64,000 bases of DNA, from the NCBI GenBank assembly GCA_017302795.1, contig JAFLCB010000008.1:62001-126000 (forward strand). Reading direction: 5' to 3'. The first letter of the stretch is position 1, and every line of letters starts with the position of its first letter. Positions 42,567 to 51,608 of this stretch are shown piece by piece. The notes below the pieces were generated by a model. That model ran no database searches. It saw only the letters and a list, made by a program, of their open reading frames with translations, and had not been told where the DNA came from. The DNA comes from Deltaproteobacteria bacterium (lineage in GTDB: Bacteria > Bdellovibrionota > Bdellovibrionia > Bdellovibrionales > JAMPXM01). Both the position numbers and the translations under genes were made by a program.

Positions 42567-43530
42567 GTCGATCATCGATAGCGTCCCATAGGTCCGGATT
42601 ATTGCCGTTCAAATGAAACCCAGCAGAGACGTTTCGGAAAAGAATTAAACCATTGGTCGACGTCATGGTGTCTGCCTCGCGAAGTGCAGCATAAAGCCTG
42701 CGAGCGGCGAGCACGCTATCAGCAGGAAGCGTTAGCTCTGTGTAACCGGTTAGCGTTTGTTTGTGTTCGCTAATTTCTTCGGCCGTTCCCCAGAAAACAG
42801 TTAAAGGCTGAGCCGGCATATAGTGGTGCTCGGCGTGCCCGGGGCTTTGATTTTTGTTCGACTCTCTCGCGACTTCAACTTTAACTTCCGGTCGGATGCT
42901 CCTGGCGATTGCCTGTTCTAGTTCAAACCGCGTGACGCCTCCTGGTCGCAAAATCGTAATTGAATCGGAATCGCACCTGACGACTGTCGACTCGACGCCG
43001 ACCTCCGAATCTCCACCATCAAGAACCAGAATCTCTTGGTTGGAAATTGCCTCAGGGAATTCGGTACGCACGTGATCAGCCGAGGTGGGAGACGTTTTTC
43101 CAAAAAGATTGGCGCTGGGTGCGGCCAGAGGAATTCCAACTGCTTTCAATAGGGCGAGCGCGACCGGATGTCTAGGTATGCGGATGCCGACCGAATCTAA
43201 GCCCGACGTGATCATGGGGTTCAATCTTGGATGTTTCGGTACAACAATGGTCAAAGGTCCCGGCCAAAACTTTTCTGCAAGCAGTTTTGCCGTTTCAGGC
43301 CAGGAAGAAGCAAGAGTCGCGATTTGGCTAAGGTCATGTATATGAACAATCAGTGGGTCAAAGCTAGGACGACGTTTGATCCTAAATATACTCTCAATTC
43401 CGAGCGTGCTGTCGACAGACGCAGCTAGGCCGTAAACGGTTTCGGTCGGCATCGCAACCGTCCGACCTCGAACTAGCCAGTCCGCCGCAATTGAGATTTC
43501 AGAATTTGCAGAACTATCTGGTTTCGCCAT
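42523..43530 (-). CDS. L-threonylcarbamoyladenylate synthase (Sua5/YwlC type)
   Basis: Makes threonylcarbamoyl-AMP for t6A37 modification of tRNAs reading ANN codons. The YrdC/Sua5 domain (residues ~10-195) has AMPTETVYGLAASVD, FRIKRRPSFDPLIVHI, WPGPLTIV, VGIRIPRHPVA and GIPLAAPSANLFGKTSPT. A ~110-residue C-terminal Sua5 domain follows, so it is the long form rather than TsaC alone. It needs TsaB, TsaD and TsaE partners, which are not nearby. Its end overlaps the sensor kinase gene by 44 bases. Confidence 0.93.
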   Translation of the reverse strand: MAKPDSSANSEISIAADWLVRGRTVAMPTETVYGLAASVDSTLGIESIFRIKRRPSFDPLIVHIHDLSQIATLASSWPETAKLLAEKFWPGPLTIVVPKHPRLNPMITSGLDSVGIRIPRHPVALALLKAVGIPLAAPSANLFGKTSPTSADHVRTEFPEAISNQEILVLDGGDSEVGVESTVVRCDSDSITILRPGGVTRFELEQAIARSIRPEVKVEVARESNKNQSPGHAEHHYMPAQPLTVFWGTAEEISEHKQTLTGYTELTLPADSVLAARRLYAALREADTMTSTNGLILFRNVSAGFHLNGNNPDLWDAIDDRLRRAARRHLGKIPW

Positions 43531-43598
43531 CTGTCTCGATGTCTAAACCGAGAAGGTTCAACTGACAAGTATTGGAGGCCATGATTTAATATTTGCGT

Positions 43599-44258
43599 AT
43601 GTTGAATGAAGGAAACTCGGAAAGCGAACTGGTTCAAGTGTCAGTGTTCCCGCTGACGCGAATGACATTTTTTCCAGGAACTACTAAGCCGCTAAATATA
43701 TTCGAAGCGCGCTACATTGAAATGGTGGAAGAAGCCTTGCGGACCGGGGGTTTGATTGCTTTAGCTTATTCCGAGCCATCTGCGATTAAATCCCAGGGTG
43801 TCGGTGTTCTTGGACATCTGCGTTCTGTTGCGGGAGTTGGAAAGGTGCAGCTCGTAGATCGTCGGCCTGATGGCACGATGTTAATCCTTTTAGTTGCGGC
43901 AGGAAAAGTGAGGTTCGAAAGAATTCTACATGAGGATGATCCGAGTCAGGTCAAACCTTATCTGCGCGCCGAGGCACGCTGGGTTAAAGAAGACCTTCAC
44001 CTTTCTGATCCCTACCTATTTCTATTTCACCGCTTACAAAAAGATCTCGGTCGGTGGCTGATCTCTCACGTGGCCAGTGCAGAGGATCGGGAAAAGTTCA
44101 TTGCTCAGCTGGAAACCCCTGAACAGAAGGTCAACGCAATTTCGTCGCTGATGGTTTTGGACTCTGAAGTTCAACAAACCCTATTAGAGTGCGATCGACT
44201 TGAAGATCGCTGCGTGCAACTTGCCATGGCCATCGAAGGCGAATCTCCCGCGCAGTGA
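43599..44258 (+). CDS. Lon N-terminal (LAN/PUA-like) domain protein
   Basis: Single-domain relative of the substrate-binding N-terminus of Lon. Motif VQVSVFPLTRMTFFPGTTKPLNIFEARYIEMVEEAL (in two pieces, residues ~12-50) and LHLSDPYLFLFHRLQKDL in the helical half are typical. There is no ATPase or protease domain, and at 219 residues it matches stand-alone Lon-N proteins. Such proteins may recognise substrates or regulate proteolysis; the function is not known. ATG 43599 lacks a strong ribosome-binding site. It ends 13 bases before the hrpB stop codon on the opposite strand. Confidence 0.9.
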   Translation: MLNEGNSESELVQVSVFPLTRMTFFPGTTKPLNIFEARYIEMVEEALRTGGLIALAYSEPSAIKSQGVGVLGHLRSVAGVGKVQLVDRRPDGTMLILLVAAGKVRFERILHEDDPSQVKPYLRAEARWVKEDLHLSDPYLFLFHRLQKDLGRWLISHVASAEDREKFIAQLETPEQKVNAISSLMVLDSEVQQTLLECDRLEDRCVQLAMAIEGESPAQ

Positions 44259-44271
44259 TATTTTTAATGAC

Positions 44272-46824
44272 TTACCTTTTTTGGGAACGGCCCTTGGCGA
44301 CGGGTACGGCCAGCATCGGGTCATCTGGCCAAGAGTGTTTCGGATAACGCGCGCGCAGCTCTTTCTTAACCTCGAAGTAAGATCCTTTCCAAAAGCTAAT
44401 CAGATCCGAGGTCACTTGAACGGGCCGATAATTGGGCCCAAGTAAATGAAACGTCAGTGGCTTATCGCCGATTTTCGGGTTCTCTTTGAGACCGAAGAGC
44501 TCCTGGAGCCGAATCTCAACATAGGGTGGTCGATCTGGCGGGTATTGAATTCGGAACCGATTTCCGGTTGGCGCCGTAAAAAAATCTGGTGCAAGACGTG
44601 CCACTTCTTTTGCCATTGCAGGTTCGAGATCCGAGAAAATTCTTTCACACACCTTAGCTAGCTTTTCTGCGCCTTCCGGTTCGAGGAATTCCTGAAATGA
44701 CTTTTTCCCGAATAATGCCTCGTCGACTGCCATTAGCCACGCTTGTCGTAACGAATCTTCAGAGGCCTTGTGATCTTTCGAAAGTTTAAGTCGATTTAAA
44801 AAAGCGGCAATCGGTTCAAGTGAAAAAAGCATTTCCGATCTCGCAAGGAACTCTTTTTTCAAGAGTGCCGAGGCCTCGTCACTCAGTGTTCCGTCGCGAT
44901 GCCCAGATTCAAGTGGCAGGTCCCGATAGTGGACCGCTCGAAGCCCAAATACGCTTCGTGTTTCTGGATCAAACATGACAGATGTTTTTAATTCGACTTC
45001 CTCGGCTTTGAACTTTTTAAGCCATTCGACTTTCAATTGAGAAGCAAGAGTGATCTGGGCATCGCCAGAAATCTTAGAAGCCATGGCGTCGCCTCTCAAT
45101 GCAAACAAGAGATCAGATTGTTTCACCGATGAGCTTGTGTGAAGTTCGATGCCCTTGCCGCCCACAAGTCGGCAGTTTGGACCCTCGTGATGACGCCTTC
45201 TAGCGACACGGTCTGGAAATGCTGCAAGCAAAAGTCGAGCGACGGTTTCTTCGTCCCAAACTTCTGACAGGCGGACGGGTTTTCCATGATTGAGAGAAGC
45301 AATAACCTTTTTTACAGTAGAAAGTGCGGTGCGATCTACTCGAAGGCCACTGACGCTTCCCTCTAAAAGAGCAGCCCGAAGGTGAAGGTCGCATTCGCCC
45401 GCCATTTGAGATCGCATAACCGCATCTCGATCCAGCAGGAAGTCTTTTTCGGTCAGGAGTGCGGCAAGTCCCGCAGCCAATGAAACAGAATTTAGTCTTT
45501 GCCCTTCTGCCATAATTCTTGCGGCTCGTGCGGTGAGCCCAGTGCGGATCATCTTTCGCCCGGTGTCGGTTAGCCGTTCACTACTGTCGTACGCGCCTAG
45601 GTCTTTCAGTGTGTTGATTGCAGCATTCAGCTTCTCTATTTCAGGCGGATCGAACCAGTCGAAAGTTCTTGGACTGGGAATACCGATAGATGCGACTTCG
45701 AGAAGTGTGTCTGTCAAATCTGCACGGCGCAATTCGGCTTCAACGAACGGTCGGAACGAATTTTCATCGAGTTTCGACCAAAGGCGATAAGATTCGCCGG
45801 GGCCAGTTCGACCTGCTCGTCCGGATCGTTGCGTCGCACTCGCCAATGAGATTCGGCCGACCGAAAGACTGGAGAATCCCATTCGGTCGGACTGCGATGT
45901 GCGCTCAAGTCCCGTATCGATAACGGCACCGACGCCCTCCAAAGTGAGAGATGTTTCTGCTATGTTGGTTGCTAAAATAATTCGGCGCTTGACCGATGTC
46001 CGTCGGCTTAAAACTTGGCTTTGCTCATCAAGCGTTAAGCTTCCGTGCAATTCATAGAAATCGAACTGGTCGCAGAGGCCACGGTCCTCGGCAAAGTACG
46101 TTCTAAGCCGTCGAATTTCGCCGACGCCGGGAAGAAACACCAGAATGTCGTCATGCCGCTGACATTTGCGGATTGCGATATCGCGAATTTCTTTTGCTGT
46201 TGCTTCCAGCCATTGATGATCGGTGGCGAGTTTCAGAGGGCTATTTGTGTGGGACACCTTAATGGGAAAATTTCGTCCAGGCACCTCTACAATGGGAGCT
46301 GGAATTTCGTCTACCGAAAGGAACCTAGCGATTTTCCGGGCGTCAATGGTCGCTGACATGACGACGATTCGAAGATCTGTGCGTTCAAGTGCCTGGAGCT
46401 CTTTCAGTGCTGAAATAGCAAGATCAGTGAAGCGGCTGCGCTCGTGGAACTCGTCGAGGATGACGGTATCAAATTCGGGAATGAGCGGATCATTTGCCAG
46501 CATCCGAAGAAACAAACCTTCGGTAAAAAAACAAAGACGCGTTGATTTAATAGTTCGGTTGTCGAAGCGAACGCTATAGCCGACATCGTCAGGAAGTTTC
46601 CAGTGCGTTCTCTCTTCTTGAATTCGGAGCGCGGCCGCCCGAGCAGCGATCCGCCTTGGTTCTAAAACTGCGACTTTCATTTTCGTAAGACCGCGATCTA
46701 TAAGCCCTGGTGGCAATCTGGTTGTTTTTCCTGCGCCGGGCTCTGCAACAAGCACAAGGTTTCGATGGGCTCCTAGAGCGATTTCAATTTCTTTCCAGGA
46801 TTCATCAAACGGAAGGGAAATCAT
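44272..46824 (-). CDS. hrpB: ATP-dependent helicase HrpB
   Basis: DEAH/RHA-type helicase. Walker A lies near residue 29 (AEPGAGKTT), motif Ia in LEPRRIAARAAALR, and motif II is DEFH (LDEFHERS). Motif III is SATIDAR, motif V ATNIAETSLTLEGV, and motif VI QRSGRAGRTGPG. The C-terminal half has the HrpB-specific extension (WIRTxF-like region, VEIRLQELFGLKENPKI near the end). At 850 residues it is full length. The role in bacteria is poorly known, with links to RNA metabolism. Its ATG overlaps the stop of the upstream exported-protein gene by 4 bases, an odd operon partner. Confidence 0.95.
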   Translation of the reverse strand: MISLPFDESWKEIEIALGAHRNLVLVAEPGAGKTTRLPPGLIDRGLTKMKVAVLEPRRIAARAAALRIQEERTHWKLPDDVGYSVRFDNRTIKSTRLCFFTEGLFLRMLANDPLIPEFDTVILDEFHERSRFTDLAISALKELQALERTDLRIVVMSATIDARKIARFLSVDEIPAPIVEVPGRNFPIKVSHTNSPLKLATDHQWLEATAKEIRDIAIRKCQRHDDILVFLPGVGEIRRLRTYFAEDRGLCDQFDFYELHGSLTLDEQSQVLSRRTSVKRRIILATNIAETSLTLEGVGAVIDTGLERTSQSDRMGFSSLSVGRISLASATQRSGRAGRTGPGESYRLWSKLDENSFRPFVEAELRRADLTDTLLEVASIGIPSPRTFDWFDPPEIEKLNAAINTLKDLGAYDSSERLTDTGRKMIRTGLTARAARIMAEGQRLNSVSLAAGLAALLTEKDFLLDRDAVMRSQMAGECDLHLRAALLEGSVSGLRVDRTALSTVKKVIASLNHGKPVRLSEVWDEETVARLLLAAFPDRVARRRHHEGPNCRLVGGKGIELHTSSSVKQSDLLFALRGDAMASKISGDAQITLASQLKVEWLKKFKAEEVELKTSVMFDPETRSVFGLRAVHYRDLPLESGHRDGTLSDEASALLKKEFLARSEMLFSLEPIAAFLNRLKLSKDHKASEDSLRQAWLMAVDEALFGKKSFQEFLEPEGAEKLAKVCERIFSDLEPAMAKEVARLAPDFFTAPTGNRFRIQYPPDRPPYVEIRLQELFGLKENPKIGDKPLTFHLLGPNYRPVQVTSDLISFWKGSYFEVKKELRARYPKHSWPDDPMLAVPVAKGRSQKR

Positions 46825-47690
46825 TTTTTAAACACGCGACACTGAAGATCTTGAAAGTCCGCAAGGCAGCCCTGGCCAACTTTTGTCGCGGGCATTCGTT
46901 TCCACGACTTCACAAAGGGAGGCACTTGTCCTCGCTGATAGTGAAATGGATCTTTGCGATCTAGTTCAGTTTTAGCGATGCTCACTTGAAGTCGTGGGAT
47001 CAGCGTCGTAGCCGGGATTTCGTATTGGTGAAAATGTCCGAAAGTTCCATCGCCGAGACCTTTGGTGTAAGCCGTTATTCGACGTTTTGCGGGTTCAAAG
47101 TCCCTATAGCCGACAATCGCTTCAAGCGGTTTTAGACCCCAAACTTGAAACTGTGGAACGTTTTGAAAATCAGGATGTATTGGGAACAGAACCAACATCG
47201 GCACGTGAGCGGCCGCGGTTGAAGAAGTCTTCACCGATTTCTGTTTCCTTTTTACGACTGTCTGGCCAGACGAACCAACAGCATCGGTTGCAGCCGCAAC
47301 AAAAAAAGAGGTCTCATTGTAAGCGCTTTGAGTGCAAGGAACTCGAATCAGCAACTTTCCTTTGCCGGTATCGAACAGATCAATCTCTCCCCGAGGAAAG
47401 TGGCCGTCGGGCCAGCAGGAGAAGTCCGGCATCTGATCACAGAGGCTTAGGAGAGGGCTTTCTGCTAGCTGCTTCGAGAGCGAAGCGAAAACTGGTTTTA
47501 ACAAACGTGCTTGTTCGCGCGAGCTACTGGATGGTTTTGCAGTTTTCGGCTGGGCCTTACAGGCTTGAGGCTGGTTGCCAAGTGAGGTTTGGTTAAGCGC
47601 TTTCGAATCAGCCATGGACGCCGATACTGCGGCAAAAATAACGAAGAACGTTACTACACCTGTTGCAAACACTCCCTGGCTTCTCCTCAT
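46821..47690 (-). CDS. Exported protein of unknown function, weakly DUF1176-like
   Basis: The signal peptide is residues 1-27 (VVTFFVIFAAVSASMA). The mature part is ~260 residues with Cys residues near 42, 84, 91, 119, 274 and 283. The segment RITAYTKGLGDGTFGHFHQYEI resembles the end of DUF1176 proteins (a Gly-Leu-Gly-Asp motif before an aromatic strand), but the match is weak. It is expressed upstream of hrpB with a 4-base overlap, so it is probably co-transcribed with it, although the roles seem unrelated. I would not assign a function. Confidence 0.72.
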   Translation of the reverse strand: MRRSQGVFATGVVTFFVIFAAVSASMADSKALNQTSLGNQPQACKAQPKTAKPSSSSREQARLLKPVFASLSKQLAESPLLSLCDQMPDFSCWPDGHFPRGEIDLFDTGKGKLLIRVPCTQSAYNETSFFVAAATDAVGSSGQTVVKRKQKSVKTSSTAAAHVPMLVLFPIHPDFQNVPQFQVWGLKPLEAIVGYRDFEPAKRRITAYTKGLGDGTFGHFHQYEIPATTLIPRLQVSIAKTELDRKDPFHYQRGQVPPFVKSWKRMPATKVGQGCLADFQDLQCRVFKK

Positions 47691-47693
47691 TTT

Positions 47694-48119
47694 CTAAACC
47701 TGCGATTTGATAAGCTTTACGACCGAGGCTAAACCCGGGATCCGCTCGTATAACAAGGCACCAGTATCGAAGAAGTCCCGGTGATAGGTCACGAGCTCAC
47801 CACTTTGTTGAAACTTTAAATGTGATGCTCCGGGGACCCAAAATTCTTTCCCTCGGTTCAACGCCTTATGAGTAAGAGCCATTCGCCAAGCAACCATCGC
47901 CTCATTGCCAAGCATCAGCCTTGAGTCCCACTCAAAGTGCGCGCGAATCGTATTCTTGTACATTCGTGTGAAATACTGCCGAAGGTGTTCGAGTCCTTGG
48001 ATTTCGTGAATCGGATCCTGAAAGGAAATGTCCTCACCATACATTGAACTTAAGAGCCCGATGTGATCGCGGTCCATCTGATTAAAATTATCCAAAAATT
48101 TTTCCAGTCGTCCATCCAT
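47694..48119 (-). CDS. SnoaL-like (NTF2-fold) protein
   Basis: 141 residues with an NTF2-like alpha+beta pattern. After two N-terminal helices (MDGRLEKFLDNF, LLSSMYGEDISFQDPIHEI) come beta-strands with aromatic residues: FEWDSRLMLGNEAMVAWRMALTH, GKEFWVPGASHLKFQQSGELVTYHRDFFD (in two pieces). The His-Arg-Asp and Trp/Gly-Ala-Ser features are shared with SnoaL/steroid-isomerase type cytoplasmic proteins. Such folds bind small hydrophobic molecules or catalyse isomerisations. It sits 3 bases before the exported-protein gene and is first in this operon. Confidence 0.85.
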   Translation of the reverse strand: MDGRLEKFLDNFNQMDRDHIGLLSSMYGEDISFQDPIHEIQGLEHLRQYFTRMYKNTIRAHFEWDSRLMLGNEAMVAWRMALTHKALNRGKEFWVPGASHLKFQQSGELVTYHRDFFDTGALLYERIPGLASVVKLIKSQV

Positions 48120-48298
48120 AGGTCAGAAGCGTACATCTCTGATAGGCATTCAGCAAAGCTGAGCTTCAATCTGTCAGTTCGATGTTTCTTGCACCACGCC
48201 GCGCGTTAGGTCGCTGGCCTTTGGCTTGCTTACCACTCGGTGCAATCGAATTTCGATTGGAAACTGATATCAATTTAACACCGCCTATTGGGGGAAAA

Positions 48299-49048
48299 AT
48301 GAACACGAAAAGTATGTACGGGAATTTAGAATCGACGATCAAGTCAGGCGCGAAACGTTTCTTGTTGGGTGTTGCAGCGGTCGCAACACTGGGAACAGGC
48401 GTAGTTGCTTGTGATTCCGATGATGCGGCAATTATTGGTGGAACTATTGCGGTCGTGGCTGGGATCCACGCCATCGATTCGGCGTTTGATCGTCGGTGTC
48501 ACGGTGACTATCGCACTGTGTGTAGGTCTACGCGAGATCGATGGGGACGTATTCATCGCGACTGCGACCAAGTATGGGACTCGTGTGCCCGCAGATATTC
48601 GAGCGACTTCACTCTTGCAGCCGATTCTGGCCTAGCTCTTGATCAATCAGCTACATTGGCGGCGAAATATGAACTGCCCCTGGAGGCAGCAGGCCGATTG
48701 AGTGATCTGTTGGGCAAAGTGGCTATGGGTGAGGCGAGTGCTTTTGCAGCCCTTGGACTTTCGAATGATGAACTCAATCGAATGGCGAAGTACAAAATGC
48801 CGACCGACGGAGCGTTGGACCAGATCGGATCATCGCTTGCGATCTCCCGCGAAATGGCGCGCGGACTTGTTGAAAAGTTGATGGCCGAAACCAAACTGCA
48901 GATGGCAGACGTGAATAGCCCAGCCTGGGTAGCCTGCATGTCTCCTGGAAAATGGAAAACCGACGCCAACGGCGGAACATGTAAATCCACAGCGTGGACA
49001 GGGTGCAGTCCAGAAACTGGCGCATCGGTTTGTGGAGCATTAAAGTAA
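48299..49048 (+). CDS. Lipoprotein of unknown function with a Cys-rich middle
   Basis: I use ATG 48299 (GGGGGAAA just upstream); the longer frame from 48182 adds a non-signal N-terminus. The lipobox is VVAC (Cys38), after a hydrophobic stretch. The mature protein has a Gly/Ile hydrophobic segment near residues 42-60, then a basic Cys-rich stretch (CHGDYRTVCRSTRDRWGRIH and on to CDQVWDSCARR), a helical Ala/Leu-rich region (~95-195), and four Cys in the last 40 residues. No family recognised. It is monocistronic and ends in a hairpin. Confidence 0.75.
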   Translation: MNTKSMYGNLESTIKSGAKRFLLGVAAVATLGTGVVACDSDDAAIIGGTIAVVAGIHAIDSAFDRRCHGDYRTVCRSTRDRWGRIHRDCDQVWDSCARRYSSDFTLAADSGLALDQSATLAAKYELPLEAAGRLSDLLGKVAMGEASAFAALGLSNDELNRMAKYKMPTDGALDQIGSSLAISREMARGLVEKLMAETKLQMADVNSPAWVACMSPGKWKTDANGGTCKSTAWTGCSPETGASVCGALK

Positions 49049-49058
49049 GGAAACATTT

Positions 49059-49094
49059 AGCCCAGGTTGATTGTCTCAACTTGAGACCTGGGCT
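49059..49094 (+). terminator. Hairpin after the lipoprotein gene
   Basis: AGCCCAGGT pairs with ACCTGGGCT nine for nine, and the loop contains a smaller CTCAACTTGAG hairpin. It is followed by TCGATTT, a weak T-run. Placement 10 bases after the stop fits a terminator. Confidence 0.65.
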
Positions 49095-49260
49095 TCGATT
49101 TCGAGAGATCGAAAGATTTCTCTGTCAAACTTCTGACCACACGTTCTGAACAAATTCGAGAACCTCGTGTCTTCTGAAAACTGACGCCTTTCAGCGAGAA
49201 CGGCTCTTGCTGGCTAAAGCCTTGCTAATGAACTTCGTGCCGTGAACGAGAGGAGGGCGA

Positions 49261-49938
49261 ATGTTGGTTCGAATTGCCCTGGTATCAGCTCCAGGTGCCG
49301 ACCTTGAGCGTATTCGAAGTGCGTTTCGGAACCCCGTGCGTTTTACATTGCGCGAATTTCTTTCTATGGAATCCGTGGTTCACGGGCTGGTTTCCTTTCC
49401 CATGGACGTTCTCTTAATGAGGCTCCCGACGTTCAACGAAAAGCATCTTGCCGTCGTGCAGAAGGCATTGCGCCGCTTTCAAAAAGCATCCGTTGTCGTT
49501 CTCGCGAAAGAAGTTAGTCCGGCGGCGCGCCTTCAGTCGACCGGGCTAGAGCGATTTAAACTTTTGCAAGAGCCTCTTGAAGTTCAAGATCTACCGCTCA
49601 TTATAGAGAAAATGTCGCGAGGGGATCAGTCGCCCCATCGGCTTCATCCACGAGCGCGGCGCGAGGGCTTAGTCCAAGTCATTGATCGCAAAGGTGTCGT
49701 ACATCGAGGGCAGTTTTTAGACTTTGCACAAATGGGCGCACGCCTGTCTGTCCCGAGTATAACAAAGTTCTCTCCTCGAGATTCAGTGCAGATCGTGTAT
49801 GGATCGACCTCTGAACCCGGGAAGTTTCACAAAATTGAAGCGAAAATTGTTTGGTCGACTTTCAATGGCGGGTTTGTAGACCAGTTCATGGGCGTTAAAC
49901 AGCAGATGGCGGGCGTTCGTTTCATAGCCGTTTACTAA
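49261..49938 (+). CDS. PilZ-domain protein with an N-terminal receiver-like region
   Basis: AGGAGGG precedes the ATG. Residues ~1-120 have a receiver-like layout (VRIALVSAP, SFPMDVLLMRLP, ASVVVLAKEV) but lack the conserved acidic and Lys residues, so phosphorylation is unlikely. Residues ~125-225 resemble PilZ: an Arg-rich stretch HPRARREG, then DFAQMGARLSV (the D/N-x-S-x-x-G-type motif), and a final GVRFIAVY strand. PilZ proteins often bind c-di-GMP; the motif here is degenerate, and binding is uncertain. It is monocistronic. Confidence 0.8.
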   Translation: MLVRIALVSAPGADLERIRSAFRNPVRFTLREFLSMESVVHGLVSFPMDVLLMRLPTFNEKHLAVVQKALRRFQKASVVVLAKEVSPAARLQSTGLERFKLLQEPLEVQDLPLIIEKMSRGDQSPHRLHPRARREGLVQVIDRKGVVHRGQFLDFAQMGARLSVPSITKFSPRDSVQIVYGSTSEPGKFHKIEAKIVWSTFNGGFVDQFMGVKQQMAGVRFIAVY

Positions 49939-50081
49939 AGTGTCGCTTCGGCTTGGCGACCCTCCACAGGAGGGCCCCGCCAAGGGCCTGCGTCTCGGGC
50001 GAGACTCGCTCCTTCGAAGCTCTCACCCTCGTTCGATGCAGTGGCATCGAAAGATTTGGCAGTGTCGCTTCGGCCTAGCGA
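49939..50081. repeat. Imperfect 21-base direct repeats flanking a hairpin-rich convergent gap
   Basis: The copies are at 49939-49959 and 50061-50081 (19 of 21 identical, period 122). The first directly follows the plus-strand TAA, and the second contains the minus-strand TAG. Between them are perfect hairpins: CCCTCC/GGAGGG at 49960-49974 and TCGATGC/GCATCGA at 50033-50050. Confidence 0.82.
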
Positions 50082-50683
50082 ACGTTTTTGTGGAGGCTCG
50101 AGTAGAAGCTTTGTAGCTCTAAGAATGCTCGTTTTGCTTCGTCTTGATTTTTTTCCCAATCGCCTTTGCCCGACGACTTTGCAGATTTCCATGCTTGTCG
50201 AGCACGCTCCAAGCGCGGCGCAATGTCAGCCGTGGCTTTTTCGGCATAGGCCTTAACTTCTGGTTTTGTCTTATCTGTAACGCGAGCCCAATTCCAAATT
50301 GCGTGTTCAAAATGCGTGATTCGTTCATTCAAGGATTTTACAAAACGTTCCTTCTGTTCGAAGGAATAAGGGCGCTCTGCAAGACTGACGGCCCAAGTTG
50401 AGCTTTGCGCCCACTTTTCATACTCAGCGTTCGGTTGACCAAAAGTTCCGTGGTTAAAGCCAAGGCCATTCGTCATGTCGATCGGTGACGCTCCCGAGTA
50501 GGTGTCAGAAGAATTGGTGGTCGGTAAAGATTTTCTCGGGGTGAAGTGACCGCCGGCATGGGAACCTTCGTCCGCGTGCTCATCGTGGGAAAATGATTTT
50601 TCAGAAACGACGGTCACCATTGTAAAAACAAGGCCGACGAAAAGAGAAATTTTAAAACGGAATGGCGAATTGTATTTAGTCAT
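50075..50683 (-). CDS. Exported His/Asp-rich helical protein of unknown function
   Basis: ATG 50683 gives a signal peptide (FRFKISLFVGLVFTMVTVVS, cleavage near residue 32). The start of the mature part is rich in His, Asp and Glu (SHDEHADEGSHAGGHF), which could bind metal ions. A long helical region (residues ~90-200) with many Lys, Ala and Glu follows and could be a coiled-coil bundle. No family recognised. Its last codons and stop are part of the 21-base repeat in the convergent gap. Confidence 0.72.
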   Translation of the reverse strand: MTKYNSPFRFKISLFVGLVFTMVTVVSEKSFSHDEHADEGSHAGGHFTPRKSLPTTNSSDTYSGASPIDMTNGLGFNHGTFGQPNAEYEKWAQSSTWAVSLAERPYSFEQKERFVKSLNERITHFEHAIWNWARVTDKTKPEVKAYAEKATADIAPRLERARQAWKSAKSSGKGDWEKNQDEAKRAFLELQSFYSSLHKNVR

Positions 50684-50853
50684 GGAGGTTCCCAAATTAA
50701 TCAGAATTTCGTTGATCTTCACGCTTTGGGGGTTGTTTGGTCAAAGATTTCAACGCTGACATGCTGCAATCAGGATTCCGCCTACATCGACAAATAGGAA
50801 CTTGTCGCTTTTCTGAGCAAAACCAAATTGCAGCCCAGAGTCCTAAATAGACC

Positions 50854-51478
50854 TTAGAACCAATACTTGAGGGCGCCGTTAACTGTCAGGCCATCCGATT
50901 CATCGCTCGAAACCATGAGGTACTTTGCTTCGACTCCGACGGAAACGTACGATACGTATTCGCCGACCCATTCCCGAACCGGGATGTCAAAGCCCACAAG
51001 GGGAGTGAGGCCCAGGTAAGTCGCATCTTGGTTAATGACTGGGCCAGCAGCAATGCCCACGTGGCTATAGCGCACAATAGGAATGTCGCCAGCGAAATGA
51101 TTAAGTCCCGCGAACTAAAACAGTCGTTCGCTCGAGGCTTCGAGTACCGCTCAATTTGGAATTGTTAGAAGAATAGTTCATGACGAGGCCAAGTCCGAAG
51201 GGAATGTAGGGCTGGAAACCGAAACCGAGGCCATACTCCACGCCTGAAGCGTAACTGCCTTCAGGGCTTGTTAGTCCCATCGACAAATCGACGTGAGGAT
51301 TGAGACCTTCCTGAAGAACCTCACGCGGCTCTGGAAATGTCGAGGTACTGCGCGCTTCGTCCAACGAAAGGTTGTCGGAAGCTGCTTCGGCATGAGTGAG
51401 TGAAGAAACTGCAGCAAACGCTGCAATCGCGGCAAGAGTAGCTCTACGAAATGAAAAACCCGACTTATTGAACATCAT
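50854..51478 (-). pseudogene. Outer-membrane beta-barrel gene split by a one-base frameshift
   Basis: The upstream part (51101-51478) encodes a signal peptide and the first barrel strands, ending at TAA after RTTVLVRGT. The downstream part continues in another frame with FAGDIPIVRYSHVGIAAGP and ends KYWF, a typical barrel terminus with final Phe. Removing one base from the run of three C's at 51107-51109 joins them smoothly (VRGLNHFAGDIP) into one ~207-residue barrel. No slippery heptamer is visible, so a disrupted gene or a sequencing/assembly error is more likely than programmed frameshifting. Confidence 0.82.
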
Positions 51479-51518
51479 GAAGACTCCCTTTAAATAAAGA
51501 TCACCCTAAATGCCACGA

Positions 51519-51530
51519 TCGATATATCGA
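51519..51530. promoter_or_regulatory. Perfect 12-base palindrome upstream of the split barrel gene
   Basis: TCGATATATCGA lies 41 bases upstream of the barrel gene's start. It may be an operator, but short AT-rich palindromes also arise by chance. Confidence 0.3.
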
Positions 51531-51608
51531 CGCCCGGAGCTAAGCATAGGGAGCCGCAAATGACAAAATTTGAATGCTTCCAAAAGTGGTTTTTTGGTGA
51601 AGCTGTTT

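Noticed and set aside
51101-51115. Programmed ribosomal frameshift in the split barrel gene
   Set aside because: There is no slippery heptamer or downstream stimulator, and the upstream product would lack a membrane-insertion end.
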